Source of the DNA: Gnetum montanum
Lineage: Eukaryota; Streptophyta; Gnetopsida; Gnetales; Gnetaceae
NCBI GenBank assembly: GCA_015680685.1
Contig: MNCI01003412.1
Span: forward strand, 402,824 to 456,311
Direction: 5' to 3'
DNA: 53,488 nt
The position numbers were made by a program, and so were the translations under genes. Shown piece after piece: positions 20,250 to 32,684 of the stretch (its first letter is position 1; each line of letters begins with the position of its first letter). The notes under the pieces were generated by a model. It was not told where the DNA came from. It worked only from the letters and a program-made list of their open reading frames with translations, and searched no databases.

Positions 20250-22154
20250 CCTTCATCTTCTCCTCTTTACTATGGGGATCATTCACAGTCCATGCAGCAT
20301 CACAAATGTGGGTTGGAATAAGGACATCCCACATATAGGACATTATCAAGAACATCTCCTTTACATTGACAAACTAGATAGTGAATTATTTATGTTTCAT
20401 ATCAAATTCCTTAACTGCGTTCTATATCTCCTAGTAATCATTCATCCTCTAGGCTAGGTTCTCAGTAGTGGATCATTGATCAATGAATCATGCCTTGAGA
20501 ACTTCAAGTTCAACATTTTCCACTGCAAGGTTCTACTTGGTATCTTTGTGATGCTTGAACTTAGCCTCGTACAGCAAGTACAAGCTAGCCACCTACTTCT
20601 TGAATTTAGATCATGGCCATCTGACAATCAACATGGCTAGATTTTTATAATGAAGATTGGTAAGCTCCATGTACTTCATCATCTCCTCCATTTGCAACTC
20701 CTTCATGAAGATTTCTACTTTGTCGTAAGCATCTATCCCATCAATGATGGGTTGCCATAATTATTTCCCTTACTAGAGTTTCTAGATCGCTTCATTCACT
20801 TTTGCCTTTACTAACTAAATGTGTTTTTCATTTACTTCCTTTTATAGACTAACCTACTCTCTCTAATGATCTTTGAATCTCTCAAATTTAAGAGTCTCTA
20901 ATTTCCAGGCGGCTACCTCGATCATAATTTTTTAACAAAGAACATGGACCTCCTCCATGGAGAGATTTCTATTATTTTCTACAAATATACTTAATTATAT
21001 GTTTTCTTTGGCTAGTTGCTCCTCCTATTGATGGATGAAATCAATTAACTGTTTCTTGTGTGCATCAACATTCCACAGATAATGATTTTCTATGGTTAAC
21101 TAGACATTCTCCTAGTAGGTTTGATCCAAGGCCTTTTGAATCTTTTACTATGTGTCCTCTACCAAGGATCTATAGAACACCACCATCTCCATTACACCAT
21201 CAACCCCTTTTAGTTTAGTGTGAAGCTATTACATAGCTTCATCTCTTATCAGTGCCAGGTTGAGAAATGTAGGATCGGCAATCTAGGCTCTTAATTTGGC
21301 AACTTCCATAGCCAAGCATGCATTCAGCTTCTTGGATATTTCAAGTTACCCCTCCAATATGATGTTTTTTCCCCTTACCTCAACTAGCATTGATTGGGTT
21401 GTGGTAATTTTGTTTGAAAGCTCGAAGACATCTAGAAGCAGTTGCCCTATTCTTACTAGTCAATCCAGTAGATCTTCATGTTGTGTTGTGTTTATTCTAC
21501 TACTTGTGGCCCTTGTAAACATCTACACATCTTTGAGTGTAATGATGTCTAATTCAAATGCCACAAGTGCATTGAGAGTTTTGGCAATACAATCAGTGAC
21601 CACTTTTGCAACTGTCTCCTGCCCTTGGTGCTGCATCACCAAAACTATTACTCCTTCACCCTCCTCCAAGCACACTAAGAAAGTCATAGCACTCCCATAG
21701 ATTTCTAGAAGTGGCTATTATTCTATGAGAGATACTATGATCTCTTTGGCACTTGAATTCAACCTCGCAAGCAACTATGTTCTTTGGGTTGAGAAGATGG
21801 ATCCACCTACACCCATCAAGCTAATTATTTAGGTCACCTCATTAAGATGACCCATGGCTAGTCTATACATGGATGGGTCCCCACCACTTGTGCCTACTCA
21901 TTGCTCTTGTTCACTCAAAAGTCATTCTTTTTATTCGCACAATCATTGGGCAGTTGTAGTAATGTCTAGCATAGTTTTTTGAGTGGTAGGTGGAGGTGGT
22001 GGTCGTTGCTCCTCTTCTTCGATAGTGCTTGCAAGCATCTTATCTTTCATCATTTTCACCTAGTTAGTAGCTAGAACATGCCTGACCACATCATTAGTGT
22101 AACGAACTATTCCTCCCCTTTGACAAAGTTTTCTAATGAGACATGGAAAGGGGA
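20250..22154 (-). pseudogene. ORF3-like gene, C-terminal half (continues at 39,500-40,319 across element D)
   Basis: Minus-strand frame resuming on this side of element D with FPCLIRKLCQRGGI and running for about 600 codons. Removing D and one target-site copy joins the two halves without a frame change. After a proline run the sequence becomes rich in Glu, Lys and Leu with heptad-like spacing (KELQMEEMMKYMELTNLHYK), so a long coiled coil is likely. Stops are frequent, but I noticed few indels. N-terminal half plus FPCLIRKLC resembles, from memory, the putative plant transposon protein encoded by ORF3 of Athila-type elements, which sits between INT and the 3' LTR. No membrane segment or Env feature is seen. 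Its end near 20,250 is approximate. Confidence 0.6.
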
Positions 22155-23891
22155 TGTAGCAACTAAAAATGTCGATGGCTAGAATTCTAAGGGGTTCGTG
22201 GGCACATAGCCTTGACCTCACCTCCATGCAATGGCCTTTGCTAGGAGATAGAGGTAGAGTACCCTAGATAGTCTTATCGATTGAATAGGGACTTTACCAC
22301 CTACGATCAGGGTATCAGGTGTAATTGAGGGATGGCATGATTAGCTGAAATGCAAGTGTTGATGTTGTGAGGTAATGCTAAGCGTTCTAATGGCATTCTT
22401 GGCAATACCAAGGTCAGTTAAGCCTAAGCATAGCAAGGTTTCCTAGCATGAGAACAGTGGTGCAAGTGTGCAAAAAAATGTGTAAAGTAGCAAAAAGTGC
22501 AAATGCAATACTAAATGTCAAAGAAAATGCTTTAAATGCAACAGAGCTTTAGAGAAAGAAAGAATGGTACCATGCCAAACAAGGAGCGTAGTAATTACAA
22601 ATGAGCTTTGCGAAGATACATAGTGTATAGACAAGCACAATAGCAATGTAGCCATAGCCTCTATGGTGTCCCGGGGTGAAGACTAACATCTACTATGAGG
22701 TCTGTGCCTACTGGGTTGGCTACCATGATGTCCTGTAGGTTTGTGATGCACTACAATGTTGAATGGGATGCAAAGGTATCACCAAGATGTTAATACACTT
22801 CAGTGTGCGAGGTGCTTAAGGTGCCAAGTGGTACTCTAAAATGCCAACTGCTACTTGGGTTTGCTAGCAAAATGCTTTAAATGCCCACTGCTAGAATGAA
22901 TTTCCATCCCCTGGAGTGTGGAATGTAGGGGTATTTATAGGCTCAGGGTTAACATGAAGTGCAGATCGAGTGCCATGTGGCAGAAGGATAGGTGGGGCTA
23001 CACTAACCTTTGCTATGCTCCTACTAGAGTAACTGGTGCTATGCTCTAGTATGCTCCACTAGACCCTGATAGATTGCCAAACTGTGATTACACTACCAAG
23101 ACTGCATATACCAAGATCACATTCTACCTACAAATAGTGAAAAATAGTACAATTTGCAAGCTACACTTCAGGACTACGTTCTCCCCTCTCTCCAAGTGGG
23201 ATCAAGGGTAGGTACAATTTTGGGACATAAGGGGATACAAAAAAGAGTGCAAGTTGGTAATCCTACTTGCCAAAGGAGTGCTAGAGCTAGAATGTAGGCT
23301 TGTGCTGAGCTCTAGAAGCTTTTGGAGGTACTTCTATGTTGTTATGCTAGCTATGCTCTAGAGTATAGCCCAACTGTTAGGAAATTCTTACAAAAAAATT
23401 GAAGTCCATTATTGCTACACTCATGCATGTAGCAAGATGGGATAGGGCATAGTAGGATGGGACAAGGCAAAAATTGCAATGCTTGCTCCTACTACACCAG
23501 CCATGCCCAGGAGCTTAGCAGGAGGAGTAGCTTTAGGAGTTAGACAATCTATCAAATGTCTCATCCATGCTAAGCTAGCTTGATAATTTCTAGCTTGACA
23601 CTAGCGCAAACTGGCCCCCAGAGTGCTACTATGCTTACTATGCTAGAAAGTGTAGCAAGAGAAATTTGAGCATAGCAAGACACTTAGAAAAATTTTCGTA
23701 GCTATTGTTTGACACTTAGGAAATTTGCAGATGTGGTTGTGTTGCATGCTACACTAGCTATGCTCTAGAGTGTAGCCCTAGCAATGGGATCATGGGCCAA
23801 ACACTTAGAAAAAATTTTCCTTGTGTTGACACTAGGAGCATGATACAAACCCCTCATTGAAATGTTGTTGCCCAAATTTGGTGGTGTTTCA
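22155..23891 (-). repeat. Element D 3' LTR
   Basis: On the minus strand it begins TGAAACACCACCAAATT and ends TTGCTACA. TATAAATA lies at 22,932-22,939 (minus). It is colinear with the right-hand LTR over the full length and related to the LTRs of element C. It contains several GCTATGCTCTAGAG-type words and their complements. Confidence 0.9.
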
Positions 23892-25528
23892 CTAGCCCCT
23901 CTTTGTTGACATTTGGAGGACTAGCCCAAGAGACATCGACAAAGAACTTAAAACACCACAGCAGCCACAACACCAACATCGCTCATCAATACCTGATCAG
24001 ATGGTGCTTTGCCAGGCTCAAGAGTGCTAAAGGTCATGGCATGTTGTAGGTAATGGGTGTAAGGAATTAGCTTAGAGATAGCAAGGGAGGAATGCAAATG
24101 ATGTATCATGTTGCAAGATGCGAAGCCAACATGACTAACTATGATCACGGCACTAGGGTGACTTGTCACCAAATAATGACCTCTCGTTAGGGTGCTTGTG
24201 AGAGAGCCTTCACCCATAGCATTGGGATAGCTTACCCCTAACATGTTGGCCTCTTGTTGAAGTGCTTATGAGAAGGCTATTTTGAATTCAAGGTTAGACC
24301 AGTTGCAAAATTACAACTTTGCTAGATTTTTCCTAAGGATATGTTTTACCCTACTTTTTTTTTTCTTTTTGCGAAATGCTAACTACAAGATTCTTATCAT
24401 CGAGTGGAATGCATGCCACACAATGGGCTTTTCTTAAAGGCAACCATGCCACATCTGTAGGATATATGTTTCCTCCCCAAAGATGAGTTGTGTTACATCC
24501 ACTTGGGCTTTGACCAGCCCACAGAGCCTCCTTACGGGATGAGTTGTATTATGTCCATCATGGATTCTATGGTCGATTGAAAGAAGGGTATCATACGCAT
24601 CAGAGAAGCTTGCAAGGAAGGTGGGGAAATGTAAGATAAAAGGGTAAATGCGAGTAGGCTATAATAGGATAATAGGGATGTGCACTCTTGATCGACTTGG
24701 TGAGTCCAGCCAAGCACGTCAAAGCAATGTGGTGCCTTTACACTACAATGAAACGTGTCTTTGAATGACCACCTCCAAGGCTTCATCCTACAAACACAAC
24801 ATAGAGAAGACAAGAAAACAACCACATATCATGTGAGATAAGAGCAAACTACTAGTTGTGAGGGCACTACAAGTGTCACGAGTGTTGGATTAGTTATAAG
24901 AGCTTGTAGTGCCAAAGTAGGAAGGCCAATGTAGATGCCAAAACCAAAAAGCTGCAAAAGATCTAGCAACCACATCAGAAGTGAGCACCCAAGGGAAGCC
25001 AATGAGGTGGTCAAGGCAATGGTGATGCAAGTTCTTGAGACTCCACACAAAGGACAAGAGCTTAGAAATCCAACAAGATGACAAGGATTTATGCTAATGG
25101 ATGCACTTCCAAGACTAGGCAATGATGAGAGCTAGAGAATGGCAATGCTATGACTAGGCCATAGTACTACTGGGACTCTAATGGGTGGTGCTGATGGTTA
25201 GAGCCCCAACCACTAATGAAGCAACCAAGGCTAATGATGCTATCAACACAGCCTGGGGATGGTACTACTGGTAATGGTGGTGGTAGCTCCAAAAGGTCAG
25301 CAAAATGCCTGAGGGCATCTCTAGAGGATTAGCAAAATGCCAAGGGTAGTGATGCTACAAATGTTCTAGAGACTTTTTCTTGATTATGTGAATTTCATTC
25401 TGGAACTGTAATGTCCTACCCTACCTAGCCCATTGAGATGTGTGCAAATGACAAAGGATAGGAAGAATTCGCACTCACTTGTCCACAAAACTATGTGTGT
25501 TGAGATGTACATGTTCAATTGCAAACCT
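23892..25528 (-). other. Element D polypurine tract and 3' untranslated region
   Basis: Directly beside the LTR, the minus strand reads CAACAAAGAGGGGCTAG, a plausible polypurine tract; element C has CCAAAGGGGCCAA in the same place. The first 450 bp are shared with element C. Beyond, frames on the minus strand (24,532-24,825 and 24,829-25,122) are open but show no domain and lack support from element C. Confidence 0.55.
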
Positions 25529-25955
25529 AGTTTAAGGTCCTAGTAGACTATGGTGTGCTAGTTTAAGGTCCTAGCAAATCACAAATCTAGTTTAAGGTCC
25601 TGGCAGATTGTGATGTGCTAGTTTATAGTCCTAGCAAACTAGTGGACGGTGGATGTTGTGTGAGTTTATCATCATGATGCAAGGATAGGTTGTGCTGGTT
25701 TATAGTCATAGCGGACTTGCTATGTTAGTTTATAGTCATAGCAACTAGGTGTGCTATGGATGTTGGTTTAACATCGTAGCCCAAGGATGAGCTATGCCAG
25801 TTTAAAGTCATAGCGAACTATGTATGTTGTGGATACCAGTTTAACGTTGTAGCCCAATAATGAGCTGTGCCAGTTTAAAGTCATAGCAAACTATTTGTGC
25901 TAGTTTATAGTCATAGAGGACTCTCTATGCTAGTTTATAGTCATAGCGGACTCTT
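25529..25955. repeat. Minisatellite with TAGTTTAAGGTCCTAGC core
   Basis: About twelve irregular units of 30-50 bp, each with TAGTTTA followed by AAGGTCCTAGC, TAGTCATAGC or a variant. The word GCTAG at one side and CTAGC at the other give each unit a small inverted repeat. A related array occurs at 32,685-33,080. Confidence 0.8.
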
Positions 25956-26019
25956 ACTTACCTTGCTTTGTCATTAATACGGCATTGCGTGTTAGGTGTA
26001 GTACAACTTTAGGTATGAA

Positions 26020-26490
26020 TGGTTGGTTAGATTGGCAACCTCATGGCCATCTAGATCAGCAATCTTCAATGGTTCATTGTCATAGGCCTTGGTAACCAAG
26101 AAAGACCCTTCCCATTTGGCTAAGAATTTTTCCATGAGTTCACGAATAGCCTTGAGGACTAGGTCCCCCTCCTTGATTTGGCACTAGTGCTAATTATGAT
26201 GGTGCTTTTGTTGTTGCTTCTCTTGGTACCATTCTATGTGATCAAGCATCTGCATGTGCTCCTTCTCTATAGAGTTGAGGTTAATGATTCTAGATCAAGA
26301 GCCCTAACTAGATGGTTGGGCCAATCTAGCAGTGTTTCTATGGACATTACGTAGTTATGAGCTATGGGCTCAAGGTCTAGGCATTGGACATTGATGCATC
26401 GAATGAGGTCACCATGAGGTCTAGTGAGGACCAGAGGTGAATGAAGATGCTTATATGCACTCATGTTGTAATCCTGCAACATATCCTACA
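26020..26490 (-). pseudogene. Element D integrase C-terminal region
   Basis: Minus-strand coding remnant. One frame reads LQDYNMSAYKHLHSPLVLTR and similar for 71 codons (26,267-26,482). It then shifts to MQMLDHIEWYQEKQQQKHHH, then EGDLVLKAIREL, KFLAKWEGSFLVTKAY and DLDGHE. This is the GDLVL - KWEGP - V - YxL pattern of the Ty3/gypsy integrase C-terminal (GPY/F-type) domain, where the element has Ser for Pro. The DDE core and zinc finger should lie upstream (26,500 and higher), but that DNA holds only repeats and spacer. Because the antisense ORF lies between protease and this piece, the pol gene has been mostly replaced or deleted. Confidence 0.8.
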
Positions 26491-28830
26491 AAATAAATAA
26501 AAAGAACATCAAGCTATACCTATCTTAATAGAGTCAAAATGCATAACGTGAGGAAAGCAATCCAATGAATAATTGCGTAAACATGCAAGAGTGGATGTTA
26601 GAAAAGAAAACATGCAAGCCAGTTTTGAGCCTCAGCAGGCCATGGATTTCTAGTTTAAGCTCTTAGTAGATCATGATTTACCAATTTAAGGTCTTAGCAA
26701 ACCATGATTTGCTAGTTTTCAATCTTAGCAGACTGTGACTTGTGCAAGCTATGTTGGTTCAAGCCAAGCAAAGAGTGTCTAGGTCATGGAATTGGTCTGG
26801 GTGTTCATTGGGCAACCAAAAAAATCTCAGAAATTTTCTAAGTTTTGGAATCATTAGAAAATAAATTCAAAAAATTTTCTAACTCTAGCTACTATGCTCA
26901 CCCCTTGCTATGATCACCCCCTTGCTATGCTCCACAAGAAACTCAGGAAAATTTGCCCAAGTGTGGGAGCATCGATGCAGTAGGTGGCATTTAATTACCC
27001 CAGGAGGATATATATGCATGATTCATTGAAGGTAAATTGTCATTTTCCAAAGTGTGAATGAGGAGTTATAGAGCGTAGCGCAACTTGAAATAGGAGTGAT
27101 AGCCAGAGCATAGAAATTGGAGTGCAGTGGCCAAAGCGTAGCACCAGGATGATGTGCCATGGTGACCATCAACACCCCAAACTTGTCAATGTCAAAGAGG
27201 GAAGGAAAGCCTTGGAACACCTACCACAGGTGCAAGTGGAGGAGAGGAGAGCGTTGCTGACTACCAAGTACACTTGCTAGGCTCACCCCTTTTTGCATCA
27301 TTTGTATCTTCGCATTCTGGCTTCTCTTGCTTAGTGTTGGGGTTTAAGCCCTAGGGTAGCCTACCTTGGTAGGGATTGTCACTACCCTGGCCACCTTGGT
27401 AGCCATGGCCAAGGGGAGAAGGTGCATGCATGGGTTGTGGATCTCTATTGATGTGTTGATGTTTTATTTTGATTATCTGTAATGAATAGGATAAGGGACA
27501 ACATGTGGGCTATGAGAGATTTGATATGTTTATTTCTGAGGGACATGACACATGGGGTAAGGAAGAGAGGGAAAAAATAACGATTTTGTCCTATCAGTGG
27601 ACTGGGACTTCCCCCATTAGGCACCACACCATGTGGAGGACACAAAATGATGCAAAAATGACTACGACTAGGGCATGCGTGGCCAAGGTTCCTTTGTTTC
27701 CTTTTTCTTCCTTTTTTTAATTTTTCTTTTTTCTTTTGTTGGTGCGTGGGTGAGGGTGATGGTGGCACAAGAGTGTGCCATGGTAGGTTTGGCGAGCGAA
27801 GGATTGGAGCAAGGCTTAAGCCATTATGGCTAAAAATAGTTGCAGCCAAGGGGATAGGGTTTTGCCATTGCTTATTTTATGATGCAGGGGCAATGCAGGG
27901 CAATGGCAAAGGGAGGGTTAGATGTCATAGGGACACATGGGAAGAAGGCCATAAGGATGAGGAAAGGGACAATGGCACAGCCACAGGGGCAACGACCGCA
28001 GCAAGGGGGTGAGTGGAGCCAAGGAGATCGCCAAGGCCATGGCCATGGCAACTACCCTAGCACATGTCATTAGTGTGAAATGGCACTAGGCAGTGCGATG
28101 AAAGAGACATGGTGATGGAAGCTTAAGTGCTAGTGGCTATGCTCCCTAGGGAGTGTAGCCAATACTTTGCTAAAATTGATTAATTTTCAGATGCAGTGGG
28201 ATGCTATGCTCCTGACAAGTAGAAATTTCTCTATTGATTTATTGCTTATTTTGGAGCTATACTACCTATGAAGCATAGTCGATAGTTAGAAAATTTGATG
28301 ATTTTTTATAGCTATGCTCCCTAGGGAGCATAGTAGATAGTTAGAATCTTTTTTGAGTCCCATGCTACACCACCTAGAGTTAGAAAACTTTTTGAGAAAA
28401 TTTGAAAAAATTGCTAAGTATAAAACTAGAATGCCAAATGTGAAAAATGCTGAATCTGAGAACATCAAGGGTAAGAATGCCTCATGCGAAACAAAATGCT
28501 AAATGCATGAAATCTTCACTAAAATGGTAATTTTGCAAGATGAGCATACGGATGCTAAAACATGCAAACTAGGTTACTGCAAATGGTGCAAATGTGAAGT
28601 AAAATGTTAATGCTATGTTAATGTTGTACCCCAATGAGCACCAGGCATGTCAAATGTGTATTGATGTCCTTAGCTCGCAAGGCCCCATGGGGGACCCTAA
28701 GGATATATTTCTAAGTTATTCCATTTTGAGCTAAATTTGCTAATTTTGCTAAGCGTAGATTAATATTTTATGCCAAAATACAATTTTTTTTGTGCTAACA
28801 CTACATTTTTTTACTATCTTGTAGTTGCAG
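26491..28830. other. Element D spacer with hairpin words and a pyrimidine tract
   Basis: It contains a small TAGTTTAAG-type repeat patch (26,640-26,745), a pyrimidine tract near 27,690-27,740, and three inverted-repeat words near 28,136, 28,250 and 28,312; the last (28,312-28,333) is a perfect 22-bp palindrome centred on CTCCCTAGGGAG. From about 27,700 onward it is related to element C. A plus-strand frame at 27,746-28,012 and a minus-strand frame at 27,445-27,849 overlap each other and have no recognisable domain. The last 100 bases before 28,830 are AT-rich and end in an acceptor-like TTGTAGTTGCAG. Confidence 0.55.
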
Positions 28831-29349
28831 GGTGCTACTAAAGCCTATCTTAGTGGTTGTAGAGCTCATCAACATCCTATCCTACATCAGCCAACCTATG
28901 CCTAACACACCTGCACCCAACATGAAGTTGAATCATCAGACAGTGTGGTTTTGACCAGGGGCATCTGAATTCTTGGCTTACCTACTGTAGCACTTTAGTG
29001 TGATCATGTGGTCACACTTGGTAGTGGAGGCTGCAAGTTTCATCACCAAGATGCTATTGGCCAAGGAAAACCTAGACATACTAAGATTCATGTCCAATGA
29101 GTCCATCACTAGTGGTGATCGAGCAGGTGGCCTAAGACTAGGTCCCTAGAGCATTAGTTCCTTAGCTAGGATCTAGATCATGTCAGAGTTCTCTTGTTAT
29201 AACAAGAGCAACATCCTCTTCATTGCCATGCACATGCATACAGTCTTCTAGAATCCACCTAGAACTATGTATTATGCTGGAGGGCAAGTGCTCTCACTTT
29301 TTGTTATGTCACATTATCATTGGCGATGCTAGATTTTCTAAATGCTGAC
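28831..29349 (+). pseudogene. Element D antisense ORF, first recognisable exon
   Basis: Plus-strand frame starting right after an AG acceptor at 28,829-28,830. It reads VLLKPILVVVELINILSYIS, HFSVIMWSHLVVEAASFITK and LDILRFMSNESIT, interrupted only by stops, for about 170 codons. The same frame, same acceptor and similar wording occur in element C at 15,933. I do not recognise the protein. The transcript would run opposite to gag. A stop cluster near 29,330 and a change of frame before 29,355 suggest an intron or frameshift there. Confidence 0.6.
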
Positions 29350-29354
29350 TACAG

Positions 29355-30803
29355 ATGTCTAATGTTAGGTTTAAAGTTGATGAAGTGGGACTTCATGACA
29401 AGGCAAGGGCTCTTGCTTTGACTTGTACCATGCTAGAGGTATTTTCCTCTAGTTTGAGCTTTTGGGAGGTAGTTATTGAACAAGTAGAAGAGGACTTAGA
29501 GAACTATCCCTTCCAGTACTTGAAGGCATTCAAGTGATGTCGGACCTATGATTGGCTTGACAAGGGATGGGCTAGCAATAAGCATATTTTTAGAGAGCTT
29601 TTTGTGCCACCGCCTACATCATGCACCCCATTTGTTCCACATGGATATTCGTTATGTTGGCTTGACTTCTATTGCTTGTTCTCTCACACACGTTGATCGC
29701 ATGCTGCTAATGTTGTGTTTGCCTATGTTATAGCTACCATTGCTTTAGAAAAAGTAATTGTGGTCACCACTGGCTGTAGTAAGGTCATCCTCATTATGAA
29801 GTATGGTTATGTAGAGGGGGCATAAGAGCAGTTATGCCATCAGGCCTCCAAGGCTTTGACTGGTTGGCTTACACATGCTAGGTTGATGGACGTTTTCTTG
29901 GCCCTCAGCCTAAGCACACCAGTGGCCGAGATGGTGATCATTGTTGACTCTTTCATTCATGATGCTTGTCATTTTGTTACTCATGTGCACAGAGTGAGGG
30001 TAGTCTTGGACCTTAGTAATGCTTTCTTCGCTAACTTCTTTGGCCTTCCCTCTAAAGGCCCATCAATCATTGACAAGCCCAACTAAGAGGTGAACTAGAG
30101 GGAAGAGATTGAAGAGTGGCTAGGGACCACTCATTCTCATAAAGGCATCATGGTTGAGAACATGTGTGTGCCTAAGGTTTGAAGGCTTTACCCTCTTTTT
30201 CACGCCCACACCTTTCCTAAGCTACTCTCCCAAAGAAAGGTCCTTGGGGTGGAGCAAGCATGGGTGATGCAGGAGGTCATAAAGAAGGGCACTAGGTTAA
30301 ACCGGGCCTCTTCTATTGCTACCAAGCTATAGGCAAAGATTACGAGGCTTCACCTCAATGTCCATGCAAAGTCTCACTTTCACTTCGCATTCTTTGAAAC
30401 CTATCTATGAAGGCTTGTGAAGTTTTTGGTGATCAAGGAAAGTGGGCATTGGATTATGTAGGATTGTGGGCAACTATCCAAGCCATGGATTAAGCATTTT
30501 TTCATTAACACTCATGCATAAGACCCTCCAAATGGGATTGAGGAGTCATATTTAGTTATGATGAAGGCACATCTAGGGAGGTCATAGTTATTCTATTCCC
30601 ATGACAACACAGGCAAGTGTCCACCAACTATTGTTAGGGATGCAAACAATGTGGAGCGATACATTGCAGAGATGGTGGGGCCCTCCAAGGCAAAAACCAA
30701 GAGGCTGCTCCTGACAGAGGAGACTCCCCCTATAGTTGGACAAGTAGGTGTCAAGAAAGTCCACCTCAAGATACCCACACTCTATTCAATGGTTGCAAGT
30801 TAG
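29355..30803 (+). pseudogene. Element D antisense ORF, 483-codon frame with stops but no indels
   Basis: From MSNVRFKVDEVGLHD to YSMVAS the frame runs 483 codons. I count eleven in-frame stops before the terminal one and no frameshift. Readable segments include ARALALTCTMLEVF, ALTGWLTHARLMDVFL, NAFFANFFGLPSKGPSIID, EEWLGTTHSHKGIMVENM and PPTIVRDANNVERYIAEM. The composition is that of a soluble protein, with no signal peptide or clear membrane segment. I do not recognise the family. Antisense ORFs are known in Tat-lineage elements such as Grande and Retand; placement here between protease and the integrase remnant is unusual. A GTTAGTG donor-like site occurs at the end (CAAGTTAGTG). Confidence 0.65.
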
Positions 30804-30903
30804 TGTACATCATAGATGCATTTGGCTTATGTCTTTTGTTTGTTTGTTTTTTTTTTCTTTTTTTGTTATATTATGCTAATATTTCTATGCTATGTGAGTC
30901 AGG

Positions 30904-32480
30904 CAAGAGGGCTATTAAGGAAGTAGTGACGATGATAGTAGAGGTAGCAGACATGGCCCCTCTTCAAGTTGAAAGGAAGGTAGCTTACAGGGGGAACCAC
31001 TAGAGGCCCCAAAGATCTCCCAATAGTTTGATGCAGAGGGGTTGTTCCACCCTAAGGGTAACTTCACCAACCTCTTCAAGAGTGTGCTACTGGGAGACCC
31101 ACCTACATTAACATCTGAGGGCTTGCTTAGTGAGCACATAGTGTTACCATCTACTTTTGTCCTTTGCTCGTAAGCCTTTAACCACTCATTTATTGCTAAG
31201 TGTTGCATTGTGTTGTATTGTATTCTCATACCTTCCTACCAGCAATCCACTGCCAGTGCCTACCCATCATATAAATCCATGGGTAGAGACACTAGATAAA
31301 TTTTCCTTCATGGAAGGCATTGTGGGCACCATGGTGGACTACATATAATAGGTGAATCTCAAACTCAGTATGTATGTCATTTTGCTTAAACTATTTTACT
31401 AATTCTATGGCTTAGTCTATTGCTAATATTAGTTTGTTCATTATATGCTAATAGGCTCTAAGCTTCATTAGGATTCAAACCAGGCAACTCATGTGGATGT
31501 CATCCCTGAGTATTCCCTTGAGGTGGAGCAAGTGCCTCATCATGTATATGAGGCAGTGATCAAGTGTGCGCTTTCAAATGTGAAGGTGTTGTGGACCTAT
31601 AAGCACTCAAATGAGCACCTATGGAAACGCGTGCACAAGCTCCAAGAGGCAATGGCGAACCTGACCATAAAGAACAAGGACCTCTAGTTCTATTATGATT
31701 TCTTGTCAGCTCAAGCATAGAGGGATGGTACCTACTGGACATTAGAGATAGATTATGCTAGATACTGGTCGATAATCCAAGGTAAGACCAAGGCTGCCCA
31801 AGAGATCATCGAGTAGAGTTTGCAAATGGATCTGCTCTCCCTAAAGAATTAGGAGTGGAAGAGCTTTAGCGCTAAGGTGTGCAAATGGGGGCATACACAA
31901 AAGGACCACAAGAACCATTACAAGCATGAATTGCATGCCTATTTATAGCAACTCAAGGACGAGTCTATGAAGACTCATCACCTTGAGATGTTTGTTGAGG
32001 CGATTGGTGGGAGTTGGGCCTTCGAGTTGTTTGCTTAGCATATAGTGGTTAGTGGTTCCCCAAAGCAAGAGATTACCTTGCCCTTAGGAAATACTTCTAC
32101 AACAACCTTTTCTATGCTTCCTCCTGCATGGACCACCATGGATGAGGACAAGATCCTTGTAGATGTTAACTTCAATCATGAGGACTGGACGTGGTTATCT
32201 GAGGTTGAGATCCTCCAACACTTGGAGAAGGGCCTTGATAAATGCCTCTAGAGTCCAATGCAGGACCTTCTCATGTTACTTTTGCTTTTATTTTTTTTTA
32301 TGCTCTTATGTGTCAGTTTTCCACATTAATTTTGTGTTGTAGTTTTGCACTTGTTTATGAATTTGTTGTTTTGCATTGCTTTGGAACAAGCACTAGGTAA
32401 TAGTGTAGGCCCCAACAGAGTAGTAGAGGAGGAGGAGGAGGAGCCTCAACCCCTACCAAACACCATTGGCTGAGTCAACC
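30904..32480 (+). pseudogene. Element D antisense ORF, C-terminal exons with probable coiled coil
   Basis: After a pyrimidine-rich, acceptor-like stretch (30,840-30,903), coding resumes with DAEGLFHPKGNFTNLF and SEGLLSEHIVLPSTF, ending at TGCTCGTAAGC (donor-like, about 31,169). CTTCCTACCAG ends the next candidate intron, then PLPVPTHHINPWVETLDKF follows. A third candidate intron ends TATATGCTAATAG near 31,453. From there one frame runs to 32,251 with stops only: YSLEVEQVPHHVYEAVIK, LWKRVHKLQEAMANLTIKNK and WLSEVEILQHLEKGLDK, predicted helical and coiled-coil-like. An acidic Glu run lies at about 32,425. The exon limits are my inference from splice-like sequences and frame changes. Confidence 0.55.
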
Positions 32481-32684
32481 TGATGTAGCCCTACTATTGG
32501 GCAATTTTGCACTTTGACCATTTTTATCCCATGGTCATGCTATGTACTCCTACTGATAAAGATATTATAAAAATTATGCCTTTTGCAATGAAGATTGTAT
32601 GTGAAACTTCATATTTATTTTACTACCTATTTAATGTGGATAATGTAACTAGTTAATGTGATTAGGCACTTTGTGAACCCCGTG

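Noticed and set aside
21296-21700. 134-codon plus-strand frame
   Set aside because: It is the reverse of the ORF3 coding sequence, whose minus-strand reading joins across element D and has protein-like content.
20250-22154. Envelope-like gene
   Set aside because: Position downstream of integrase suggested Env, but I see no signal peptide, membrane segment or fusion-type feature; the sequence is coiled-coil-like and closer to the Athila ORF3 protein.
23892-23910. Primer-binding site on the plus strand after the left LTR of element D (and 14,808 in C)
   Set aside because: TGGCCCC in C looks like a PBS start, but gag, protease and a better PBS on the minus strand show that these elements are minus-oriented; the site is the polypurine tract read backwards.
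23948-25122. Three minus-strand frames of about 97 codons in the D 3' UTR
   Set aside because: No domain, no conservation with the aligned part of element C, composition like the surrounding UTR.
25529-25955. CRISPR-like array
   Set aside because: Repeat units vary in sequence and length with no constant spacer size; it is a minisatellite in a plant retroelement.
27445-27849. 134-codon minus-strand frame in element D
   Set aside because: Overlaps plus-strand frames of similar length, low complexity around the pyrimidine tract, and not supported by element C.
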